The notes beneath the pieces are model-generated. The model saw nothing but the letters and a program-made list of their open reading frames with translations, ran no database searches and was not told the DNA's origin. The position numbers were made by a program, and so were the translations under genes. Positions 1 to 4,574 of a stretch of 5,143 nt of DNA are shown here, one piece after another. Positions within the stretch are counted from its first letter, which is position 1. The number at the start of each line of letters is the position of its first letter. The stretch spans positions 2,043 through 7,185 of the forward strand of contig JAKQYG010000213.1 of assembly GCA_023356515.1 (NCBI GenBank), written 5' to 3'. Origin of the DNA: Trichodesmium sp. MAG_R04 (lineage in GTDB: Bacteria > Cyanobacteriota > Cyanobacteriia > Cyanobacteriales > Microcoleaceae).

Positions 1-95
1 TCAGATGTAAGTTTCTTAATTATTTGGCTTTGAAATTTTAGCCAAAAAATTGTTTCTTTAGAGTCTGGTATTTTAGGCTGTTGAGGTAATTTCAT
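1..95 (-). CDS. 5' end of an unrecognised gene, runs off left edge
   Basis: An open minus-strand frame starts at ATG 95-93 and continues to the window edge, giving 31 codons. It begins MKLPQQPKIPDS and continues with ETIFWLKFQSQIIKKLTS. An in-frame TAA lies a few codons upstream (AAT TTA TAA ATT GGG ATA AAA CCG ATG), so this ATG is the only usual start. A weak GGG about 10 bases upstream could serve as ribosome binding site. The residue pattern (Pro/Gln/Lys-rich start, then an amphipathic helix-like stretch) looks like real protein, but I do not recognise the family and only a fragment is visible. It may be a chance open frame. Confidence 0.35.
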   Translation of the reverse strand, partial: MKLPQQPKIPDSKETIFWLKFQSQIIKKLTS

Positions 96-225
96 CGGTT
101 TTATCCCAATTTATAATTTATCTGTAGAGGGCAAATCCCATTTTTTCTACTATATATGGTGATTATGCGTAATTCATGATTAAGTTGTTGGAGGTTTCAC
201 TCTTACTGATATAATGTCAGCATTC

Positions 226-246
226 TGTAATTCTACGAGAATTACA
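226..246. repeat. inverted repeat at left edge of the 118-bp array
   Basis: Nine-base arms TGTAATTCT (226-234) and AGAATTACA (238-246) pair perfectly around a 3-base centre ACG. The right arm overlaps the first bases of array unit 1 (GAATTAC at 239). The same GAATTAC opens every unit, but the left arm occurs only here, at the array boundary. It could be a small hairpin or a trace of how the array was inserted. The interval 96-225 otherwise shows nothing I can support. Confidence 0.5.
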
Positions 247-592
247 AATTTCTTTTCTTAGATAATATAGGTCGACAATGTGCTCAACTTTTTCCTGACA
301 TTTTTAAGATAGCATCATTTTTATAGAAATACAATCATGATTTTAGGATTTTATGCGAATTACAAATTTCTTTTCTTCGATAATATAAGTCGACAATGTG
401 CTCAACTTTTTCCTGACATTTTTAAGATAGCATTATTTTTGTAGAAACACAATCATGATTTTAGGATTTTATGCGAATTACAAGTTTCTTTTGTTAGATA
501 ATATAGGTCAACAATTTGCTCAACTTTTTCCTGACATTTTTAAGATAGCATTATTTTTGTAGAAGCACAATCATTATTCTGGGATTTTATGC
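239..592. repeat. tandem array, three 118-bp units
   Basis: Three head-to-tail units lie at 239-356, 357-474 and 475-592. GAATTAC recurs at 239, 357, 475 and 593, so the period is exactly 118 bp. Units 1 and 2 differ at about 5 positions and unit 3 differs from unit 1 at about 11, so unit 3 is the most diverged. Every unit keeps GACATTTTTAAGATAGCAT and a run like CTCAACTTTTTCCTGAC. Units 1 and 2 carry GTCGAC and the 10-base palindrome AATCATGATT; unit 3 has lost both. The period is not a multiple of three and the frames are stop-rich, so this is not a coding repeat. It lies directly downstream (minus strand) of a VapC 3' end, and a fourth, interrupted copy sits beside another VapC 3' end at 3869-4064. 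No function is evident. Confidence 0.9.
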
Positions 593-619
593 GAATTACA
601 AAAAAAAGCTGATAACTAA

Positions 620-679
620 TTATTCTGCTTCCCAGTATTCAATTGTTGACCCTTCAATTCGACTAAATTCTCTTAAATT
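620..679 (-). pseudogene. VapC (PIN-domain toxin) 3' end, 19 codons
   Basis: The minus frame ending at the TAA in 622-620 reads NLREFSRIEGSTIEYWEAE. This resembles the extreme C-terminus of cyanobacterial VapC-type PIN toxins, where a strand ending in LVTHN leads into LREFSRIEGL.IEDWE. Only this tail survives. Upstream, the frame passes without a stop into unrelated sequence (VIIRGR and before) at about 679/680, so the two genes are joined as a chimera. The stretch 593-678 is almost the same as 4065-4149, with 6 substitutions and one indel in a poly-A run. The VapC family call comes from remembered motifs, supported by the second copy, which retains more of the PIN domain. Confidence 0.6.
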
Positions 680-1013
680 TCGACCTCTAATAATTACTTC
701 TTTATCTGCCAGTTCTAAGTTAATAGATTTTTCAGAACGAATATGATAGGGGTAAAGAAAAAATTTATCAATAAACAAAACCGGATCGACTATTGCCATT
801 GTGAGAATATCTTCTAAAAAAGTGGATTTTGTAATAAAAGTTAAAATATCCCTCCTGCACTTGATTTTGTAGTTCTTTTTCCAAGTTACTAATCTCTGGC
901 AAATCATATTGCCATTCTCGAAAAAATTCCTCGTCTCTGACTAACTGTAAGTCCTGGTTATATAATAATAAATAACGCAGACTTAGTTCTTGAGATTGAA
1001 TAGTTTGAACCAT
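680..1013 (-). pseudogene. decayed 'restriction endonuclease subunit R'-like small protein
   Basis: The start at ATG 1013-1011 opens MVQTIQSQELSLRYLLLYNQ and continues with DEEFFREWQYDLPEISNLEK and QVQEGYFNF. Near position 838 the reading frame must move by one base, in effect one extra base. The next frame then continues FLEDILTMAIVDPVLF, then YPYHIRSEKS and DKEVIIRGR. Together these match, from memory, a widespread cyanobacterial protein of about 200 residues usually annotated as restriction endonuclease subunit R or hypothetical, with the signature FF.EWQ.DLPE, then LSPLL, then IIRGRIDVLV. In that family a PD-(D/E)xK-like C-terminal half follows RGR. Here it is replaced by the VapC tail, so about half the protein, including any catalytic residues, is gone. 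No good ribosome binding site precedes the ATG. Confidence 0.6.
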
Positions 1014-1120
1014 ATTTTTAGGGGTTTTAGTTGATGATTAGAGTAGGCAAAATAGGAGAATAATTATTAAATTTAGGCTTTTTTAATGACCCAATTACCC
1101 AATTTATCAACTTCATCTGC

Positions 1121-1335
1121 TTAAATCTTACAATATTTTTGAGGATAAACTAGAGCACAAAGTTTAATAATACAACCTACATGATTTAAGTCAATACCAT
1201 GATTTTCACACTCTAAACTTAAGGCTTCTAATGGAATAGCTCCTTTTACTAATATTTTTCTTGGAGCGATCGCCACTTATTTTGAGCCTTATCCTCGCTT
1301 CCTATCTTCTCTATTTCATTCCGAATTAATTTCAT
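1121..1335 (-). pseudogene. unrecognised small gene broken by a frameshift
   Basis: Two overlapping minus frames look like parts of one short protein of about 80 residues. The first starts at ATG 1335-1333 (MKLIRNEIEKIGSED, then KAQNKWRSLQEKY) and stops at 1251-1249. The second runs from a GTG at 1276-1274 to the TAA at 1123-1121 and reads VAIAPRKILVKGAIPLEALS, then LECENHGIDLNHVG, then CIIKLCALVYPQKYCKI. The second part has protein-like character, with three cysteines and alternating hydrophobic residues. The overlap falls on the HIP1 site. I do not recognise the family. The second frame could instead be an intact 51-residue ORF with a GTG start. Between this remnant and the gene ending at 1011, 1014-1120 holds only a 29-codon minus ORF (1116-1027) that I do not believe. 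Confidence 0.35.
1266..1273. other. HIP1 octamer
   Basis: GCGATCGC, the highly iterated palindrome that is over-represented in many cyanobacterial genomes, occurs here inside the unrecognised remnant. It is the only copy I see in this window. It is useful as a hint of a cyanobacterial host, with no function claimed. Confidence 0.8.
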
Positions 1336-1370
1336 TTAAGTAATTTCTCTATTGCGGCACTAGGCTAGGA

Positions 1371-1391
1371 TATATTATTATAAATAATATA
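1371..1391. promoter_or_regulatory. AT-only palindrome upstream of the RTX gene
   Basis: Nine-base arms at 1371-1379 and 1383-1391 (TATATTATT / AATAATATA) are perfectly complementary around a 3-base centre. The site lies 26 bases before the ATG at 1418. It overlaps TATTAT-type sequence that could act as a -10 box, with a weak TTGCGG at 1352-1357 as a possible -35. It could be an operator, promoter melting region or hairpin. An AT-rich palindrome can also arise by chance in DNA of this composition. An AGGT at 1407-1410 is the likely ribosome binding site for the gene. Confidence 0.35.
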
Positions 1392-1417
1392 AGAGTATAT
1401 CTTTTTAGGTAAATATC

Positions 1418-3325
1418 ATGAGTAATATTGTGCAAAGCAAACCCTATGGTGATGGGGAGGCAAAAAAACTTATTGGTCACAAAAGTGCAGATACTATAAG
1501 TGGATCCAATGATGCTGAGCTTCTGGATGGCAAAAAGGGTGATGATCTTCTCGCTGGTTCCGGTGGAGAAGACTGGCTCTATGGAAGACAGGGTAAAGAC
1601 ATCCTGCTTGGCGACAACGTACCTGACGAGGCTGACTTTGACCAGGATGGCAAGGTAACTATCGACAGCTCCCCAATGAATGACTACCTTTTCGGGAATA
1701 GGGGTAATGATACTCTCATTGATCAATTCGGGAATGACAGTTTAAGAGGTGGCAATGGGGATGATTTGATTATTAGTATAAGTGACTCCAATATCCCCCA
1801 GGAAAATCAGAATATACCAGCCAACGTAGATGATGGTAATGACGTTGAGAAGCTTGATTTTTCTGATACATATATTAATCCAGACAACCTTAGCGCTAAT
1901 GACACATTAAAAGGTGGAGGGGGGAAAGATACATTCTCTTTCCAATTATTGATAAATGCTTCAAAAGAAATTGTCCAGAAACACACTGATAACGAGGGAG
2001 TTATAAACTGGGGAATGAATGGTGTGGCTGGAGAAAATAATAACTACCATGATCATTGGGTGGAAGGTATTGGGCATGACACAATTATTGATTTTAATGC
2101 CTCTCAAGGAGACTCCATTAAAATTTTAGGACATACAGTACAAAAGCTACTCATTGATAACGATAAAAGCTCTAAAACCGCTATTATTGGTCTTTACAGC
2201 GATCAAGGTAATGATGGACAGCGAGGTGGGGGTGCTCATGACCTAGATGTCCTCGGTAAAATTGAAGTGCATTATAAAGGCAAATTGGACTTTGACTTTG
2301 ATTCACATGTTACTGTAGTAAGTGAAGATTATGGAGCTTATGGCTTGGAAAGTAATCGAACGATTGAGGAATATGATATTCCCAATAAACTTGATCAAGC
2401 TAATACATTTAAGTTTGTCGGAACTAACGGAGATGACAAAATTGAAGGTAATCTTAGCAATAATATGATAGAAGGTCTTCAAGGTAATGATCATCTTATT
2501 GGTCAAGCTGGGAAAGACAAGTTAGAAGGCTCAGAAGGTAATGATCATCTTATTGGTGATTACATACCTACAGAAGCTGATTACGATGCTGGAGGAGTAC
2601 TCGACCTTCCCCAAGATTTAGTCTACAATGACAAACTTTTTGGCAATACAGGATCTGATATCCTTGCTGATCAGTATGGGAATGATAGACTCAAAGGAGG
2701 TGATGGTGATGATAGGTTGATCAGCATTAGTGATAGTAGTATTCCTAGTGAAAATACTAATATTCCACCTGGCGTAGAGGATGGTGACGACCTTGATAAG
2801 CTTAATTTTTCCAATGAACTTATCAATCCATATGACACGGCCAGTAAGGATATTTTGACAGGAGGTTCCGGTGCTGATACATTTGAATGGAATCTTCTTA
2901 TCAATGCCTCAAAAGAAATTGTCCAGAAGCACACTAATGATGACGGAGTCATCAACTGGGGAATGAATGGTGTGGCCGGAGAAAATGATAACTACCATGA
3001 TCATTGGGTTGATGGTATTGGAGGGGATTTAATTACTGATTTCAGTGGACAGGGTGGTGAAAATGATAAGATTATCATCCGAGGACATACGGTTAAAGTC
3101 AAGCTCCTGAGTGAGAAGGAAAAGAAGGCAAAGCTAGGTCTCTACAGTGACCAAGGTAATGACGGAGTACGAGGGAATGGTGCCCATGATTTTGATGTTC
3201 TAGGAAAAATTTTAGTCAGACATGATGGTAACTTTAACTTTAATAATGATGTACAAGTCATAGGGGTTGATTATGGTACCTATGGGAATGGTGCAGAATT
3301 AGACGAAGTGTTTGGGTTTCAATAA
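1418..3325 (+). CDS. RTX-type (hemolysin-type) calcium-binding protein with two tandem modules
   Basis: This encodes 635 residues, acidic and rich in Gly, Asp and Asn. Glycine-rich nonapeptides of the GGxGxDxLx type, which bind calcium in a parallel beta-roll, occur at about residues 36-66, 93-118, 165-175, 336-380, 408-434 and 480-488. Each cluster leads into the same longer unit: LLINASKEIVQKHT (177-190; 493-506), INWGMNGVAGEN (196-207; 512-523), NYHDHWV, then GxDxIxDF, GHTV and LYSDQGNDG (259-267; 575-583), GAHDxDVLGKI, and DYGxYG. The protein is thus a tandem duplication with a step of 314-316 residues and a linker at about 308-334. There is no N-terminal signal peptide or membrane segment. 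RTX proteins of this kind usually leave the cell by type I secretion using an uncleaved C-terminal signal, but no transporter genes are present here, so export is inferred. I recall similar HDHWV/IGxDxIxDF modules in other bacterial calcium-binding proteins. The substrate or role is unknown. The start fits AGGT 8 bases upstream. Confidence 0.9.
   Translation: MSNIVQSKPYGDGEAKKLIGHKSADTISGSNDAELLDGKKGDDLLAGSGGEDWLYGRQGKDILLGDNVPDEADFDQDGKVTIDSSPMNDYLFGNRGNDTLIDQFGNDSLRGGNGDDLIISISDSNIPQENQNIPANVDDGNDVEKLDFSDTYINPDNLSANDTLKGGGGKDTFSFQLLINASKEIVQKHTDNEGVINWGMNGVAGENNNYHDHWVEGIGHDTIIDFNASQGDSIKILGHTVQKLLIDNDKSSKTAIIGLYSDQGNDGQRGGGAHDLDVLGKIEVHYKGKLDFDFDSHVTVVSEDYGAYGLESNRTIEEYDIPNKLDQANTFKFVGTNGDDKIEGNLSNNMIEGLQGNDHLIGQAGKDKLEGSEGNDHLIGDYIPTEADYDAGGVLDLPQDLVYNDKLFGNTGSDILADQYGNDRLKGGDGDDRLISISDSSIPSENTNIPPGVEDGDDLDKLNFSNELINPYDTASKDILTGGSGADTFEWNLLINASKEIVQKHTNDDGVINWGMNGVAGENDNYHDHWVDGIGGDLITDFSGQGGENDKIIIRGHTVKVKLLSEKEKKAKLGLYSDQGNDGVRGNGAHDFDVLGKILVRHDGNFNFNNDVQVIGVDYGTYGNGAELDEVFGFQ
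1523..2347 (+). repeat. first copy of the internal gene duplication
   Basis: Residues about 36-310 of the RTX-type protein correspond to the second copy at 2468-3289, stepped by about 945-948 bases. Identity survives at DNA level in the module core. For example, TCAAAAGAAATTGTCCAGAA occurs at 1961-1980 and again at 2909-2928, exactly 948 bases apart. The nonapeptide parts have diverged more and hold small indels, seen as the step changing from 315 to 316 to 314 residues along the module. Confidence 0.85.
2468..3289 (+). repeat. second copy of the internal gene duplication
   Basis: Residues about 351-624 repeat the first module. The nonapeptide region here has itself expanded: an exact 23-base direct repeat encoding the GNDHLIG unit lies at 2481-2503 and 2535-2557, 54 bases (two nonapeptides) apart. 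This suggests a recent local duplication inside the beta-roll in addition to the older whole-module duplication. Confidence 0.8.
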
Positions 3326-3363
3326 CTGCCGGGCCGGGTTACCGAAAAATTGGGTTTAAAGCC

Positions 3364-3386
3364 TCGCCCTTCTAGGGCGACTTTTT
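3364..3386 (+). terminator. rho-independent terminator of the RTX gene
   Basis: A perfect 7-bp stem TCGCCCT (3364-3370) / AGGGCGA (3374-3380) with loop TCT is followed by C and TTTTT (3382-3386). A second run of eight T lies at about 3393-3400. It begins 39 bases after the TAA of the RTX-type gene, the usual place for its terminator. Hairpins of this CGCCC..GGGCG kind also occur at ends of IS200/IS605-type elements, so it could belong to the mobile remnant that follows. Confidence 0.75.
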
Positions 3387-3446
3387 AGTTGATTTTTTTT
3401 CACAGATCATGTCCTTGTTGGTTTTTAGTTCATAGGAAATATATTA

Positions 3447-3587
3447 GTCGCGGGTGGGCATACCGAGACAAAAAAACGAACGGGTCGGCAAGTGTAAGAC
3501 TACTGCCAAAGTAGCGGCAGCCCGTGAAACGTAAACCCCCAAGGATCTACGGCTCGGTTGTTACTCAGTGCCTTTAGGCCGGGGAGG
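3447..3587 (+). ncRNA. candidate orphan HEARO/omega-RNA-like structured RNA
   Basis: This non-coding stretch is clearly richer in G+C than its flanks and full of complementary segments. They are: a hairpin 3447-3453/3463-3469 (GTC-CGG with CCG-GAC, one mismatch); an enclosing helix ACGGG 3480-3484 / CCCGT 3521-3525; inside it two mutually exclusive hairpins, CTACT/AGTAG (3500-3504/3510-3514) and CTGCC/GGCAG (3503-3507/3516-3520); a long-range CCCC 3537-3540 / GGGG 3581-3584; and a small GCC-TTTA-GGC hairpin (3570-3579, stem tips). It ends at a Shine-Dalgarno-like GGGGAGG directly before an ATG. A structured leader abutting an ORF that begins MSN is how HEARO RNAs (the omega-RNAs that guide the IscB nuclease) are arranged. 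No IscB body follows, so it would be an orphan. The alternative is a decayed 3' end of an IS200/IS605 tnpB with its RNA. The family assignment rests on layout and memory, not alignment. The interval 3387-3446 shows nothing else. Confidence 0.42.
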
Positions 3588-3617
3588 ATGTCAAATAGAC
3601 CTGAACTTCCCCTTTGA
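3588..3617 (+). pseudogene. possible iscB start-codon remnant
   Basis: The ATG at 3588-3590 follows GGGGAGG with no gap and opens MSNR, then reads PELPL and stops at TGA 3615-3617. IscB proteins of cyanobacteria commonly start MSN or MSNRVFVLDT, from memory. Only the first four residues fit, after which the sequence is unrelated, as expected if nearly all of the gene was deleted. GTCAAA (3590-3595) and TTTGAC (3613-3618) also form an inverted repeat across this spot. Four residues are weak evidence, and the call depends on the preceding RNA being HEARO-like. Confidence 0.25.
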
Positions 3618-3656
3618 CAAAAGACGATCATATTTGCTGTGCAGTCGAGTTATATC

Positions 3657-3818
3657 ATGTCTGGTAATATTGCTTATCTATCTATTATTTCAAGATGTTT
3701 AAGGGGTTGCACACTCATGAATGATGAAATCCAAAAGTCAATATTTTTGGATAGTTCTTTCCTTATATTAACCCCAATTTGGAAAATTTTAATAGATTAT
3801 GACAATTTTGAAAAGTAA
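3657..3818 (+). CDS. short ORF with a PIN-like start, probably a fragment
   Basis: This is an open frame of 53 codons from ATG 3657-3659. A second in-frame ATG at 3717-3719 has a better ribosome binding site (AAGGGG at 3701-3706), giving a 33-residue product MNDEIQKSIFLDSSFLILTP, then IWKILIDYDNFEK. SIFLDSSFLI resembles the first strand of PIN-domain toxins, where the Asp is a metal-binding residue (IFLDSSFLIAL from memory), but the rest does not continue as a PIN domain and the other three acidic residues are absent. It could be a broken vapC start on the strand opposite to the neighbouring VapC tails, a small hydrophobic peptide gene, or chance. Confidence 0.25.
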   Translation: MSGNIAYLSIISRCLRGCTLMNDEIQKSIFLDSSFLILTPIWKILIDYDNFEK

Positions 3819-3911
3819 TAGTAGGGCTATCAACAGCATTAAAATAATTAGACAAAGTTAGAAATTAGTTTCTTAGTCGACAATTTACTAGAATTTTTCC
3901 TGACATTTTTA

Positions 3912-4012
3912 CAGTGCTTTTCAAATTGATGAACTACATCGCTAGAACCAAAACCTTGTAGGGACGTTGCATGCAACGTCCCTACTATGGTCTACCGACA
4001 TGAAAACTGCTG
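3912..4012. mobile_element. 101-bp MITE-like element with TA target duplication
   Basis: Terminal inverted repeats CAGTGCTTTTCA (left) and CAGCAGTTTTCA (reverse complement of the right end) match at 9 of 12 positions. TA stands on each side (3910-3911 and 4013-4014). Removing the element and one TA restores TTTTTAAAATAGC, against TTTTTAAGATAGC in the intact 118-bp units, so insertion site and boundaries are directly visible. It has no coding capacity. TA duplication and short inverted ends are typical of non-autonomous derivatives of IS630/Tc1-mariner elements, and that family assignment is inference. Confidence 0.75.
3958..3985. repeat. perfect 28-bp palindrome inside the MITE
   Basis: The two 14-base arms meet without a loop at 3971/3972: GTAGGGACGTTGCA followed by its reverse complement. 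I remember this palindrome as common and dispersed in cyanobacterial genomes. It may form a cruciform or, in RNA, a hairpin. Confidence 0.9.
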
Positions 4013-4090
4013 TAAAATAGCATCATTTTTGTAGAAGCACAATCATTATTCTAGGATTTTATGGGAATTACAAAAAAAGCTGATAACTGA

Positions 4091-4197
4091 TTATTCTGCT
4101 TCCCAGTCTTCAATTTTTAACCCTTCAATTCGCCTAAATTATCTTAAATGATGAGTCACTAATATTAAATTATTTGCCAGAGCAATAGAGGCAATTA
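4091..4197 (-). pseudogene. VapC (PIN-domain toxin) C-terminal remnant with in-frame stop
   Basis: The minus frame ending at TAA 4093-4091 reads VIASIALANNLILVTHHLR, stop, FRRIEGLKIEDWEAE. This is the last third of a VapC-like PIN domain: the IAaiAlannLILVTHN strand and the LREFsRIEGLkIEDWE tail. The stop at 4141-4139 stands where a Glu codon is expected (LREF), so a single GAA-to-TAA change kills it. Upstream, the gene is cut at the TA of 4196-4197 by the second small element, so the conserved Asp just before IA is lost. The tail corresponds to the one at 620-679. No antitoxin gene is seen. Confidence 0.65.
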
Positions 4198-4320
4198 CGA
4201 CAGTTTTCAGATCGGTCAACCACAGTAGGGAAGTTTCGTTACGCAACATGTTTGCGTAGCATTCCGTCAGGAAAACGCATCTTTTTTATGCAACGTCCCT
4301 ACAAGGTTTTGGTTATTTGA
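4198..4320. mobile_element. second, inverted and rearranged copy of the MITE-like element
   Basis: 4198-4231 matches the reverse complement of the right end of the first element at 27 of 34 positions, also starting directly after TA (4196-4197). 4288-4314 is an exact 27-base reverse complement of 3946-3972. Between them the simple palindrome of copy 1 is replaced by a longer segment. It is bounded by GTAGGGA (4225-4231) and TCCCTAC (4296-4302), and holds hairpins TACGCAA/TTGCGTA (4240-4246/4252-4258) and TTCC/GGAA (4262-4265/4270-4273). About 20 bases seem deleted after 4314, and the far end is unclear, somewhere near 4320-4345. It inserted into the VapC remnant. Confidence 0.65.
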
Positions 4321-4427
4321 AGACGCCCTCAACACCTTTGATATAGAGCCAAAAATAGAATTTAGAATTTAAAAGTAATCTCTAAGTGAGTTTTAGCACT
4401 TAGCTATGTCCGTGGCCAATATTCGAC

Positions 4428-4436
4428 TGCTATAAT
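4428..4436 (+). promoter_or_regulatory. extended -10 promoter (TGCTATAAT)
   Basis: A perfect -10 hexamer TATAAT (4431-4436) is preceded by TGC, giving the extended TGn-TATAAT form that can work without a good -35 box. None is evident at 16-18 bases upstream. Transcription would start near 4443, leaving a leader of about 130 bases before the kinase-like gene at 4575. The interval 4321-4427 has no gene. Confidence 0.45.
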
Positions 4437-4483
4437 TCAATTTTATCCTCATTCGCATTAAAACTATTGAAAATATGCCATTA

Positions 4484-4498
4484 TAACTATTATAGTTA
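4484..4498. promoter_or_regulatory. 15-bp palindrome in the kinase leader
   Basis: TAACTAT (4484-4490) and ATAGTTA (4492-4498) are perfect inverted arms around a single central T. It lies between the candidate promoter and the start codon at 4575. It could be an operator for a dimeric regulator, but no regulator gene is near and the sequence is AT-rich, so chance is possible. Confidence 0.3.
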
Positions 4499-4574
4499 AA
4501 TAACAAAGTTTTCGGACTTTTCCAAACAAAAGTTCAATACTGTAAACTTAATAACCTTGAGACTATTACTACAA

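Larger units (their letters stand above)
3869..4064. repeat. fourth, interrupted copy of the 118-bp unit
   Basis: 3869-3910 and 4015-4064 together match the 118-bp unit of the array at 239-592: GTCGACAATTT, TTTTTCCTGACATTTTTA, then ATAGCATCATTTTTGTAGAA and GCACAATCATTATTCTAGG. About 10 bases around GATAATATA are missing near the left end. The copy is closest to array unit 3 (shared CATTATTCT). It is split by the 101-bp element at 3912-4012 and leads into the same GAATTAC plus VapC 3' end as the array does. Confidence 0.8.

Noticed and set aside
239..592. CRISPR array
   Set aside because: The units are 118 bp and nearly identical along their whole length, with no alternation of short repeats and unique spacers, and no cas genes.
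620..1013. Programmed frameshift instead of a broken gene
   Set aside because: No slippery heptamer with a following structure is apparent near 838, and the downstream frame is a chimera lacking the family's C-terminal half.
1027..1116. 29-codon minus ORF (MKLINWVIGSLKK...)
   Set aside because: Too short, no ribosome binding site, AT-rich composition, no recognisable family.
1349..1726. Minus-strand open frame of 125 codons
   Set aside because: It lies antisense over the start of the RTX-type gene, has no family resemblance, and the plus frame shows clear repeat motifs through the same bases.
2303..2506. Minus-strand open frame of 67 codons
   Set aside because: Antisense shadow of the RTX-type gene with no recognisable protein features.
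2671..2955. Minus-strand open frame of 94 codons, Ser/Pro/Leu-rich
   Set aside because: Antisense to Gly/Asp-rich repeats, which automatically yields Pro/Ser/Leu-rich reverse frames.
3447..3587. tRNA or rRNA fragment
   Set aside because: No T-loop GGTTCGA-type box, no CCA-proximal acceptor pairing and no anticodon arm could be found, and it does not read like rRNA.
3447..3617. Coding 3' end of an IS200/IS605 tnpB
   Set aside because: All plus frames carry several stops, and the zinc-finger and RDxNAA-type motifs of TnpB are not visible. Kept only as an alternative for the structured RNA.
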